Positions 11,501-20,367 of a stretch of 64,000 bases of DNA are shown here, piece after piece; position 1 is the stretch's first letter, and each line of letters opens with the position of its first letter. Origin of the DNA: Didymella arachidicola (taxonomy: Eukaryota > Ascomycota > Dothideomycetes > Pleosporales > Didymellaceae); assembly GCA_016630955.3 (NCBI GenBank), contig CM050002.1, forward strand, positions 310,001 to 374,000. The letters run 5' to 3'. The notes beneath the pieces were generated by a model, which searched no databases, was not told where the DNA came from, and worked only from the letters and a program-made list of their open reading frames with translations. The position numbers and the translations under genes are program-made.

Positions 11501-11715
11501 AGGTACGCGAGGAGCTCGAGCGGAAGGGGCTCTTGGACACGAGAGCTATTGTAGTGAGTCAGGACGGATCTTGGAAACCCAAGCCTGAGGAACGAGACAC
11601 AAATGGTCCCGCGGACCGCGATACACCAGAACCGACTCCAGCAGCAGCGCGTGTAGCATCACGATCGAAATCGAAATCAACTGTTGTCCACGAGATCATT
11701 GATCTTAGCGACTGA
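8536..11715 (+). CDS. SP-RING (MIZ-type) zinc finger protein, probable SUMO E3 ligase
   Basis: A single 1059-aa frame. The C-terminal part (about residues 910-985) is an SP-RING: SKICDTPVRGKACLHNECFD, then WRCPICKADARPSSLAVDGF. It has the Cys/His spacing of Siz/PIAS ligases and ends in the usual acidic SUMO-interacting-like tail (VHEIIDLSD). Upstream (about 725-890) is a conserved-looking beta-rich region (FYWQGFILKPRRL type, then LPVDITPLVSRGENVLEIS) similar to the PINIT/Zmiz-type region of this family. The first 370 residues are Pro/Ser/Gln-rich and probably disordered, with an AT-hook-like KKRGRPRKYP near residue 68 that suggests DNA association. A glutamine-rich tract lies at about 600-640. 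The expected role is SUMO transfer on nuclear substrates. The start was taken as the first Met of the frame; Met at residue 36 is an alternative. Confidence 0.85.
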   Translation: MTAGALGRAPGDAHNADASATASTLNRALGRKHIKSWMNGATNQTPSLPPLPHRPSTTPHLAPHVALKKRGRPRKYPLPEAVDQQHAISASSVNTRTTTAPPAERLPLSNSTSPQLANIVTNHPQIPSHGNLDVSVFPSPTPSEEDTHQSGLQIQGLGTGQSASVDRLDFASMHSPQAPIPGTASTTRSYTGEHLPLQKRPVVEISEPTKRARVDTAQSPSRPPTTMSPVELPTFPGFPQRPSPPHTQIRSPLLSQAPSRSPPSSRISNRQLASPQLAQASRPSGGLPCSRANPSPVLNQVQQHAQARDEYTHPQLIAQSPGMPAATQPYPQHPHVVASQRRLSQKDDWYTVDDCTYELSSLATRYPHMLRNPADTVRLRVLEEAVMANDWAYLILHQYYCIMTYSPQDLPLSLQRNSNLPLARSLLHAVLDDNTQLSTVVLAFFATFPYAVDVLALRWPTRYQELEHGFVAFVNMSAHVGALRQACERRGVPPTPREFANCAITSVVLRRLVFRSILRVLWAGCPPIIEKGQFEDQALRYFDRAQATYKHWRAAGGVGGREQADLELRSWQNDFFHIASLLDATLQTQGFQPLCLASPQQQQQQLIQQQQHQLVQQRQQQLTQQQSHPRVESQQQSYPANGSANARVSGCTHPAPLAPPRTYLPPAPQAHPSSPPRQGRTPLLPPSGVRQSQQRVPVPSCFGLHQAHLRSPVLRAANLSSPSYLFWQGFILKPRRLKNANTAIEKLSFTFGAKDMEVVAKAMSMPPGAPEIRLIDEDHRLIRLRSVNWPAHPTPSDEEWAVADTSWVPHSFFSLNDRPLEVRKKLHHGKDLPVDITPLVSRGENVLEISVMSNSDDHAYRNYLIAVEFLGVMTRQSIEKRCREETVPARAVIGDIKRKLLASATDDDEVILMESTLTINLRDPFSASKICDTPVRGKACLHNECFDLDTFLETRPRKGDATAADQWRCPICKADARPSSLAVDGFLVEVREELERKGLLDTRAIVVSQDGSWKPKPEERDTNGPADRDTPEPTPAAARVASRSKSKSTVVHEIIDLSD

Positions 11716-12648
11716 AGCAAGGTCTGTGTTTTATATCGTATTTCCTTGAATCTATTGTCGGAGTTTAGGGGGATGTTGGGCATTTGTGCGAGATACTCCA
11801 CTTGTATTTGTACATCTCATGTACAGTAGTTCTGGTTCATACAGTTTGGCTTCTTGACAGAGGATGGAACATCTGCAAAGCTCGATGATACCCGTACTTT
11901 GATTAATATATGACTTCACGGCCGTGGCATATTTTCACTCTTCTGAACGTCGCGATCTATTCAATCGCCTCAACATGATGTTGGAATGGAAACGAATGAC
12001 CATCACAAAGGTAGACTTAGCCAAAACGGCCACGACAGAGGCCTTCATGAACGTTTTCGTCCCGCAACAACAAACGCCCGGAAGAACCTGGAGATTACAA
12101 GAAATAGTGACCGATCGCACAACCACACCGCCTGAGTCTAGGGATGTCAGTAGGTCATACGTTCTGTCTCCCGCTCTTGTTCACCCTCCCAAGAACTCGC
12201 AGTTCGAGCTTCAGCGGCAGCTGCACATACCATACTAAAATCCTCCGGCCTACTTGATCCACAATACCAGCCCATCAAAGCGCTTCCAACAGCGTCGGTG
12301 GTAGTGCTCGCCTCGAGCTGATGACAGCGTCGGAGTACCAACTTTCGTTGCATAGATCTTTCAAGCGTAAGAGCTTGTGCTTTACACGCTGAGATTGCTA
12401 CCATAGGTACTCGTTTCAAACTTGTTTATGCTAGTCTCGCCTGCTGTGCCCCTGCGGTAGTCACTGAGGATCGATGCCTGCAAAGCAAGCGACCATGAGT
12501 CCGGAATGTCACACCACAATGTTACAAGCATCACCATTACTAATGTCTTACTCTTCTGGATATCTTCAAAGGTAAAGAGCCTGCGTAGAAGTACGTCAGC
12601 AAAAAGTAATACTCCAAGCACCTTCACCATTGTCAAGCAGAGCAAGCC
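11716..12648. other. Convergent spacer
   Basis: This stretch lies between the stop of the SP-RING gene and the stop of the 181-aa membrane gene. It is AT-richer than the flanking coding sequence. Short frames occur on both strands, but none has a recognisable domain. I see no RNA gene. Confidence 0.45.
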
Positions 12649-13194
12649 TTATGCCAGACTCAGACCCCCGTCGACGCTATCTCTATTCGCAACCCACCCA
12701 ACAAACGCTATAATCGCAATCACAACACCCTCCGTAACAAACGTCTCCTTCACACCAGCATAAAACGCAAGCCCACTAGCCTCCAACCCCACCGCAATAA
12801 CATGCCAAACCGTAATCCAAAACATAAACAGGCTAAACGCACCCTCCGGCACCCTTCGCCCCCATACCGTCCCGTCCCCTTCAGACTCCACGATCAAGTG
12901 CAGATTCCACAGCTCGACAGTAAAACCTAACAAACAAATCAACACCAAGATCCAGGGTCCATTGCTCTTGGTCCCGTCGCGCAACCTGCCCATGTCTGTT
13001 GCGGCAAAGAAGATGAACCATCCGGTCTCGAGGGTGCGCATCAGCAAGATCAGGAGGAAGGCGATGCGGCGGGGGGTCAGGGTCAGGGATTTGACGGAGA
13101 TGTTGCAGGAGCGGATGAGGCCGGGGAAGTAGGTGCGCCAGTGCGGGAGCGGGTGAAGGTACGGGCTCCGATAGTGTCGACTTAGATCGGCCAT
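12649..13194 (-). CDS. Hypothetical multipass membrane protein, 181 aa
   Basis: Not recognised. The frame encodes a small protein with about four hydrophobic helices, at residues 44-62 (FLLILLMRTLETGWFIFF), 80-98 (WILVLICLLGFTVELWN), 118-140 (FSLFMFWITVWHVIAVGLE) and 150-170 (EGVVIAIIAFVGWVAN). Basic residues precede the first helix (SLTLTPRR). Polar loops are short. Codons end mostly in C or G, as in the neighbouring genes, which supports coding. The ATG at 13194 sits in a favourable context (GGCCATG). No intron is needed. Function cannot be inferred. Confidence 0.6.
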   Translation of the reverse strand: MADLSRHYRSPYLHPLPHWRTYFPGLIRSCNISVKSLTLTPRRIAFLLILLMRTLETGWFIFFAATDMGRLRDGTKSNGPWILVLICLLGFTVELWNLHLIVESEGDGTVWGRRVPEGAFSLFMFWITVWHVIAVGLEASGLAFYAGVKETFVTEGVVIAIIAFVGWVANRDSVDGGLSLA

Positions 13195-14546
13195 GTTGTT
13201 GTTGATGTGAGTGCTTCGAGTCGTATGCTACGGAGGACTCTTGGGCCGGTGGAAGCGTTACTGATGTCGATGGGCTTTTCCCCTGCCGTGTGGGGTGATT
13301 ACCTAGGTAGTTGAAGCTGAGGCGCGCAGGAGATATTGTGTGCTAAGGTCAAGTTATGTGTGTTTGCTTGGTACTTCAAGTTGAGCTTAGATGAGGCTTG
13401 GATGAACGCTTGTTGTCATTGCAATACGAATAGGGGAGGATATCTAAAGCGGATTGTAAGGCAACCAGGATCTATAAATAACTAGCGCAAATCAGATCCT
13501 GCCTCGTATGTACGGCTGATCGAAACCGAGCATGATTCACTTAGCTATTTGTTATCATTATAAGACCCAACCTTGATTAGCTGAGCTGTCTTATGAGGAC
13601 CCCGGCTAGATCTAAAGATCTGTTTGTTGTATCCAGCTTTTGCGACTATAGGAGTCCGGTTGCGCAAGTGCTATGTGCACATGGATGTTTTCAACATAGT
13701 TGCGGATCATGAAGTTAGTCGTGACGAATGCACTTGCAGATTAGTCCTCCTGGCAAATAGTGCTCCTCTGCTAGGCATCGATCTTCCCTGGGTGCAGCCG
13801 CAATAGACACCAGGTATAGTGGGCTACGTTTGAAATCGCCCCATCTTCGACTAGTCCGAGGCAATACCTTCAGTTGAGCGTGGCGCAGCTACATCCTGGG
13901 GAAGTTTGCAGCGTGAGGGCGGGACGCTTCTGTCAAATCGCGTTTACCCCTCATGCTGTGTTGGGATACAAAACGACTCAGCAGTCGCACGGAATCGCCC
14001 GAGACAGAAACACTCATCGACTGCATTCTCAGTGCAGGCGCAACTTCGAAAGGTGAGAGGCACTTGTCAACAACAACTCCATTTGAATGACAAGAGAAGG
14101 CGCGCCTATGAAGTCGCAAATCTGCAACGAGACAGTGATCGCCTATGTACACTCCTGTGACGACGCAAGTTGGACACCGTCTACTAAATGCATACAATGA
14201 CTGTGATCAATGCCAGCGCCTGCCAGCGCCTGCCAGCGCCAGCCAGAGCGCCATTGATACTCCATAATGTCTGAAATCCAACACCATCGCGCCTGAAGCC
14301 CGATCGCTCTCAATCTATCGTCAACTGATCGATAACCGTGTCCTGCTGCGTCTCGAAATCCGAAGTGTGCACAATCAGAATCACTCCGTCTAGGTCTTCC
14401 TAGGCCAAGATGGTCGCTAAGGACCTCATTGAGTGTTTCAGAGCCTCGATCCCCTTCTCAAGCTGTTTGATGCGCTTAAGCCTGTCAGCCCAGCCAACCA
14501 CCACCCCCACCATATTCCTGGTCTCTCCGTTCTCCCAACGCCTGTC
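13195..14546. other. Intergenic region with a short tandem repeat
   Basis: About 1.35 kb between two minus-strand genes. It holds the upstream region of the 181-aa gene and the 3' flank of RMD5. The only structure I can support is the 10-bp tandem repeat at 14211-14240. Short open frames present here carry no domain. Confidence 0.45.
14211..14240. repeat. Three perfect copies of a 10-bp unit
   Basis: TGCCAGCGCC occurs three times in a row, followed by a degenerate fourth copy (agccagagcgcc). It lies in non-coding sequence downstream of RMD5. Confidence 0.8.
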
Positions 14547-15902
14547 CTACAGTACGACTTTCTTTGCGTCTCGAGGATGACTTTCGGTAGGGCAGTACGG
14601 ACACTTGAAGCGTGCTCCCTTGGAGAGCTTATCGAGTGATTCACTAGCTATAACGTGGCCACAGGGCATCATCATTGGCGGATTTGCGTCGGTAGTCTGC
14701 TCTTTGCTGACAGGACAGACGAAGATCGAGTGGAAGTGGTATGTGCTTGGTAACGGTATCTCCACAGGCAGCTCGTTCTGTGTAGTCCATTCAGCGCGCC
14801 GCTCTTTCATGATACTCTGCATTTTCAGCAGGTAAGGCAGAGCGATCGCGCCAGCTGTTGCCGCGATGAACAGAGGTGAGTCTGCGCTGAGACCCAGCAG
14901 CGAGCAGAACTCGCGATTGAAGGAGTGTGCTACTTCTTCCCACGCAGATTCGTTATAGAAGTAGCGTTGGTACGGCGAGTCTTCCACGTTCTCGTAGTAA
15001 GCCATGGCACCCATTAGGTGCTGGATCTCGCGCGCATATCTTTGTGAGAACATGCCAAAAGCATGTCTCGCGTAGTTCCAAGCACGCAGTGGACCGGCTG
15101 GTGTGTCGTCCATGGAATCGTCTTGATCCTGGGCAAACAAGCAGACGAACTGCAGACGACAGAGCTCAAACTCGAGATTGCTGCCTCGTGCCTCCAGGAT
15201 GTCACTCCTTTCTCTTGCCCATTGTATTGCTGGCTCCAGATTTCTCTCGTTTCGCAGCTCGTGTAAGATGTGGTACATGTCTGCAAATTGTCGCTGCAGG
15301 TTCTCTGAGTTGAATGCCCCTTCTGCTAAATCCTGCTCCCAGGAGTCTGTCTTACTGGACGGGTATGGGTTGTTCAGTGTGGGCTCCGGGTGCGGAGGGT
15401 GCCGGTGCGCTTCCTCGATGAAGGTAGAGGCTACATCGAACTGCCCTTCTCGCAGGAAGTGCATGGCTATCGCTCGGTTGATCAGGGACGGGTGTGAGGA
15501 TAGGGCGTCATTCTCGGCGCTGGGGAGGGGTTTATCTTTGAACTTCTATGGGGGCAGTCAGCATTCGCCCAGTTCCAGACCACCTGTAGTACGACCTACC
15601 TTGTCCAGCGCCTTGCCATACTTGTTCAGGCCAGAGTATATGGGCTTCAAGTCTTTCTGTGCTGCGTCCATGGTCTTCTTGAAGGGATCCTGCAGCTTTG
15701 CAAGCATCAACGGTGCCTTTGAGGGCTCTGTCACAGTCTGGTTGGATATACGTCTCTAGGTCACACGACAGGTGAACATACCTGCTGCGATCTTCTCTCG
15801 AGCTGCAGTGAGCATGTCGATCGCCTTCTGCACATGGTCGATGCTGGTCGAGAGGTTTGCGCTGCTCTCGAAGAGCTCTATCTGCTCGCGGAGATCGTCC
15901 AT
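14547..15902 (-). CDS. RMD5: RMD5/GID2-like RING subunit of the GID/CTLH ubiquitin ligase, three exons
   Basis: Three exons were rebuilt: 15902-15782, 15727-15600 and 15545-14547 (introns 54 bp each, GT-AG), giving 415 aa. The N-terminus starts MDDLREQIELFESS, followed by a LisH/CTLH-type helical region (FLREGQFDVASTFIEEA) and a CRA-like part. The C-terminus is the degenerate GID-type RING: CPVSKEQ, MPCGHVIASESLDKLSKG and FKCPYCP. In yeast this subunit pairs with Gid9/Fyv10 as the catalytic core that marks gluconeogenic enzymes such as Fbp1 for degradation. The order LisH-CTLH-CRA-RING and the overall length are as expected for the family. The divergent neighbour is the STB6-like gene, 501 bp away. 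The frame extends upstream of the chosen ATG, but MDDLREQ is the family-like start. Confidence 0.92.
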
Positions 15903-16403
15903 GGCGGCGGTGATGGCGGCTGTGGGGCTTTGGCAGAGATGCTGGTGACGTGAGGGTACGCAGGGCAAACGGCGACCGCTGTGTTGAGTGATTCTGGCCA
16001 GCAGATCACAAGCCACTGGTCCATGGCTGTTTCGCTGGGGTATGTGGTCCACGATAGTCGTGTCGGCCGCGAGCGCTGGGTGGCTGGCCGCGGCTGCTCC
16101 CCCACACGTCATGCCGCCGAATCCCCCGGTGGGACCTACTCCTCTGCGGACCTTCACCCCCAACATCCACGTCCGACCAATCCAAGCACTGTGCCCCTGA
16201 TGCTGCGCATCGTGTTCTACTTTTGGAAACATGTGTAGACCATATACATCGCCTCTCCCACCCCCTCCAGCGTCCTGTGGAAGTACGCGCCGGACATTCT
16301 TGCGACCTGCGCTGGCGCCATGAAACGGCCGACCAATGTAGCATTGTGCAGCATACACACCGAGCATCGCATAGTTTTGGCCTAGACAGATCCCGCAGCC
16401 GCC
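15903..16403. promoter_or_regulatory. Divergent promoter region (RMD5 / STB6-like)
   Basis: 501 bp separate the two start codons, so this is a shared bidirectional intergenic region. A long minus-strand frame crosses it, but its sequence has no domain and it simply extends RMD5 exon 1 backwards. No specific element can be assigned. Confidence 0.5.
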
Positions 16404-19073
16404 ATGTCGCTGAACGGGCACATCACTTTGTCGCGGACGAACACCGCGACCAACGCAGAGAAGGAGCTGCGCAGACAGATGCCTCCTCTGCAAACCAAGT
16501 CGCTGGAGCGCAACAACACAGCACAATCGCGCCCAACGACCGCCGCTAGAACCTCGACGGCTGACATCATGTCAGGCGATGGGAGCCTCAAATCCCCAAC
16601 ATCGCCTGTTCGCCATAAGCGCTTTGTCCTGACCGACATGGTTGCGTGCCGTTACCTGGAAGATGACCCTCAAACCAAGGTTCTTGCACGCCGCGAAAAA
16701 ATCCAAGGTTACGAGATATACCTGGTCGAACAATGGGCCTGCTCTCGGACGCACCCTACCTTCCTCATCACAACCTACACCGGCAATCCTCAAGATACAG
16801 TGCTGGCCACAATCATCAGCGTACCTGCGGACGAAGCACAATGGTCGCCAGCGATGCAATTATATTTCAACACGCTGAACGAGTACCATGCCAAAAGAAG
16901 AGACACACCATACGGGACTTTGATGGTCACCAACCTGAACGGCTTTCCTTCCTCCCTGACTGTTATTCCAATTCCTGGAGGTGACATGCGGAAGTACAGA
17001 GAGATCTTCTTCGTCAATGAGAATTTGAAGAGATTAGGCTGCTCTGGGCGCATAGGTATCAAGCTCGCTCCTCCCAGCAGTGCGACCGAGGCCAAGTTCC
17101 ACCAGCTGTACCGTACCAGCGAGAAGATCCCTCTGAACGGAGCAGTCATCGAGCTAGTGAAGCTGTGTCAGGTCGCACTCGTCTTGTTTGGAAAGCTCGA
17201 GCCCGAGTATGCAGATGGTCTTCTTTGCGACATCACAGAAAAAGCTATCAACGACTGGTGGGTCGAATTTGGCGCAGAGTATTACACAGTCGAACCGCAC
17301 GACGGCATCCTTGGTCCCACTACACTTGCTGCTTTGCTGGGAATGCTCATGGGCGCACGCAATCGTCTGAGCGCACTCGGCGCCCCCGTCGCTAAGGATG
17401 TATTCGACATCGAGAGTACGAAAAAGGGCATTGCGCATTTCCAAAAGTCCTACCATATCCCACGTTCCAAGCGACTAGACAGACAGACGCTTGACAAGCT
17501 ACGCAGAGCAACAGCGAAGGCCGCGACTAAAGAAGGATGGGGTGTACCGAGAGCGTTTAAGTCAACAGTGGCCGAACTTGGCGGAAAGGGCGGTGAAATG
17601 GTGATGGGCATCGTAGGTGCCGGAGAGAAAGATGGCATCGCTGAAGTTGAGACGGTAGATATCGATCGTTTCGTGGAACTTGTCCGTGGGGACCATGCCA
17701 AATGGATGTGGTATGGGCGTGCTCGCAAAACAGGATCTGGTGACATGTTTGATCGACTGCCAGATGAGAATGGACAGGTTTCTCAAGCCGTACTCCAAGA
17801 TCGAAGTCGGAACCCCTTGAAGAGACAGACAACTCTCGAGGAGACCAAGTTGCCGCGACGAGAGACGACGAAAGATGATCATAAGAAAGAGATCTTCAGT
17901 CCTGGTGGCACAGAGGCCAGAGATCGAGATATATTTTCGAAGCGTGCAGCCATCAAGGCAAGACTCGATCCTGAACGTGGCTTCCACCGCATCAAAGACG
18001 CCGTTGGCCTTCGGAGTCATGCCAATAAGATATCGAAGGATGAGCACACACGGCTGCAATATCAGGATATGCGAACTGGACTCAATGAACAGCAGCCTGA
18101 TCTGAACGGACTCGACGATGATGGGAACGAGCTTTCTGGAGTGATGTCGCCACAACGTGTCGCAACTGATCTTGAGCCATCCTTCACCAAAGTCCTTACA
18201 GAGACCCCACACGATTCTGCAAGCAATTTGGTTTTGAACAAAGCTGCATCAACACTCAATGAAAATCCAGACTCCTCAGGTTCAAAATTCGCGGTCGCCG
18301 AATCAGAAGCCTCAACCCGGCCACCAACCGCGGAGCCGTCGGTAGCCGGATCTGTCTATCGTGGTGTCGAATTGAACGAAGTATTGCCTCTTGAGGAAGT
18401 GCACGCCTTTCCCGCGCTGCTGCGGCGCACACATTCCGCTGACCAACTTGAGCTCTACACGCAACACAGCGACGAATGGTGGCCACGTCATCTCTCCTTC
18501 AGCGTTGCCGAAGAAAGTGTCCTGATGTGGGAGAGCTTGATCAGCGCTGATATTGACGAAGAAGCCATCGACGACACTGACTCGTCTGCAGTCGCACTCG
18601 GCAAACAGCAAATTACCTTCGTTCTGCAGTCTGAACAGGTCAAACGCCTGCATCACCGTCTCGCCGTGCTGTCGGCTACAGATACAGCTTGGGTCAAGAC
18701 ACGACTCAATGAGGTCCAGGACCTTGATGCCGCTGCGGATGCCGACATAGAGACGCTCGAGTCCATTTACTATCCACGCCTCGATACGTACGAATCGTTG
18801 CGCGAGAACATGCACGCTGTCATCACAAGTAATCGTGCTCAGCTCACTGCCTCATTACGCGAACTGGACAATGTTAACGATAAGCTTGAGTATGAGATAA
18901 CTGCTCTACGGGGCAAGGTGGAAGATATTGAAGACTTTGTAGATGAGTTCGAAAAGCAAGTCGATTACGTGTGCGAGCGCGTCGAGGAGCTAGAGAAGAC
19001 ACTTGGTGGGAGGGAGGGATGGTGGCATTGGATTTTCAGAAAGGCCACGGGCATCGGGAGTCCACCACAATAA
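16404..19073 (+). CDS. STB6-like N-terminal domain protein with C-terminal coiled coil
   Basis: A single-exon frame of 889 aa with start context gccATGTCG. After a Ser/Thr-rich leader, residues about 70-330 form a conserved block (RFVLTDMVACRYLEDDPQ, then YEIYLVEQWACSR and VLATIISVPADE) that I associate with the fungal Stb2/Stb6 family, whose yeast members were found as Sin3-binding proteins. A peptidoglycan-binding-like helical stretch (DGILGPTTLAALLGMLMGARNRL, split here for brevity) lies near 295-320. The middle is charged and probably disordered. Residues about 800-875 form a heptad-rich coiled coil that ends in a Trp-rich tail (GWWHWIFRK), which could touch a membrane. The family assignment rests on recall of the conserved block, so the function (possible link to the Sin3 co-repressor) is tentative. 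Confidence 0.72.
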   Translation: MSLNGHITLSRTNTATNAEKELRRQMPPLQTKSLERNNTAQSRPTTAARTSTADIMSGDGSLKSPTSPVRHKRFVLTDMVACRYLEDDPQTKVLARREKIQGYEIYLVEQWACSRTHPTFLITTYTGNPQDTVLATIISVPADEAQWSPAMQLYFNTLNEYHAKRRDTPYGTLMVTNLNGFPSSLTVIPIPGGDMRKYREIFFVNENLKRLGCSGRIGIKLAPPSSATEAKFHQLYRTSEKIPLNGAVIELVKLCQVALVLFGKLEPEYADGLLCDITEKAINDWWVEFGAEYYTVEPHDGILGPTTLAALLGMLMGARNRLSALGAPVAKDVFDIESTKKGIAHFQKSYHIPRSKRLDRQTLDKLRRATAKAATKEGWGVPRAFKSTVAELGGKGGEMVMGIVGAGEKDGIAEVETVDIDRFVELVRGDHAKWMWYGRARKTGSGDMFDRLPDENGQVSQAVLQDRSRNPLKRQTTLEETKLPRRETTKDDHKKEIFSPGGTEARDRDIFSKRAAIKARLDPERGFHRIKDAVGLRSHANKISKDEHTRLQYQDMRTGLNEQQPDLNGLDDDGNELSGVMSPQRVATDLEPSFTKVLTETPHDSASNLVLNKAASTLNENPDSSGSKFAVAESEASTRPPTAEPSVAGSVYRGVELNEVLPLEEVHAFPALLRRTHSADQLELYTQHSDEWWPRHLSFSVAEESVLMWESLISADIDEEAIDDTDSSAVALGKQQITFVLQSEQVKRLHHRLAVLSATDTAWVKTRLNEVQDLDAAADADIETLESIYYPRLDTYESLRENMHAVITSNRAQLTASLRELDNVNDKLEYEITALRGKVEDIEDFVDEFEKQVDYVCERVEELEKTLGGREGWWHWIFRKATGIGSPPQ

Positions 19074-19211
19074 GGTTGGGTGATGTTGTATTAACCCAGA
19101 AGCGTTCAGACATAATCGGTTGTTGTACACCCAAGGCATCGTTCCTGAGGAAGGCGGTACGTACATACATAGATACTGAGACTAGTACAGGAAGTTTAAT
19201 GACCTCGTCGA

Positions 19212-20367
19212 TCATTCCAGGAACCACTTGGGCACTTCGGGGCCCCACACCACCAGACTCTCATGACCAGCTTCGCCCCACCCAACTGGCGTATCTTCAT
19301 TGACCAGATCGCCGTCTGCGTAGTGCTCGATCATATTCCCCGTCGTGTCCCACCAGTAATCGAACAATTGGCTTCCCAAGATATGCCGGCCTACTCCCCA
19401 CACGCTCTTATACCCTCTTTTCGCCAGCCATTCGTGGCCTAGCGACTGTGTATCGAAGTCATGCACCTCAAACGACGCGTGATGCACGTGCGAGGTTTTA
19501 TTTGTGCTGAAGAAGATGGTGTGGTGGTCCGTGTAGCCCTGTCCTAGATCGATATGCGCGAAGACGGCGACGTCTTTCTTGTCGCCATCTGGCGTAATCA
19601 CGTACTGAATGTCGGTCGGCACGATGTTAAAGGTCGAAGTGTACCAGGACATTTCCGCCTCGAAGTTCTGCACGCATAGTCCGTAGTGGCCTAGCTTGTG
19701 CACCGCCGCTGGGCCGGGCTTGAAGCGCTGGAATCTTGCGATTCGAGGTTTCTCGTTTTCATAGTTCGTTGTTAGAATTTCAGGGTAGGGACCGGGTTCC
19801 TTCTTTTGCTGGCCGTGGATCAGGCAGATGGGAAAGCCTTCAGGGTCGTACAATGTGATGAGGTGCCCTCCACCGGGTGCATCTGACAGGTCTTCGATTT
19901 GACTAGCTCCAGGTACCTTTGCGGCTTTCTCCAACTCCGCGTAGCTTTCGACTTCGAAGCAGCCGCCGAGGAACTTCTTTACACCTTTTTGTGCGTAGTA
20001 CACATATTGGTCATCTCCATAGCCTTTGAACCATCTCTTTTCCGAAGTCTTGTGGGCCACTGTCATGCCGAAGTCGCTGAGGAAAACTGTAATCTCATCA
20101 AGGTCGGGATGCTGATAGCGCATATGCACTATCTTTGTGATCTTGATCTGCGCATCGCGGTCGATATTTTGCTCATCTTGCCATTGTCTGAGCGGTTTGC
20201 AGGGCTTAGGAATTGCCTCAGCTTGAGGGACTGATGATCCCCGATTTGGCGATTTCTCGCGCCTCGGTTGCTTTGCTGTTTATCAGTTTGGGGAACTGAC
20301 GTGAAGTAGTCTCTTTAAGTCCACTTACAGCTGGTGTAATCTTATCTTGGAAGTCGTTGAAAGTCAT
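19212..20367 (-). CDS. Extradiol (catechol 2,3-) dioxygenase-like VOC protein, two exons
   Basis: The main exon is 20270-19212. I add a 39-bp first exon (20367-20329, MTFNDFQDKITPA) across a 58-bp GT-AG intron, giving 365 aa. Two vicinal-oxygen-chelate domains are present. The first contains GGGHLITLYDPEGFPICLIHG. The second contains LGHYGLCV, HHASFEVHDFD and NMIEHYADGD, which supply the His-His-Glu iron ligands of extradiol dioxygenases. The expected reaction is ring cleavage of a catechol-type aromatic next to the hydroxyls, using Fe(II) and oxygen, in the cytosol. No aromatic-degradation neighbours are present, so the substrate is open. The first exon and its acceptor (AAAG) are the weak part; the ATG at 20123 inside the big exon is an alternative start but would trim the first beta strand. 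Confidence 0.82.

Noticed and set aside
11935..12645. Several 60-100 codon frames between the SP-RING gene and the 181-aa membrane gene
   Set aside because: They overlap on both strands, carry no recognisable domain and lack good start contexts.
15756..16526. 256-codon minus-strand frame over the RMD5 promoter
   Set aside because: Its end is RMD5 exon 1 read through the intron; the upstream part has no domain and lies in the divergent promoter.
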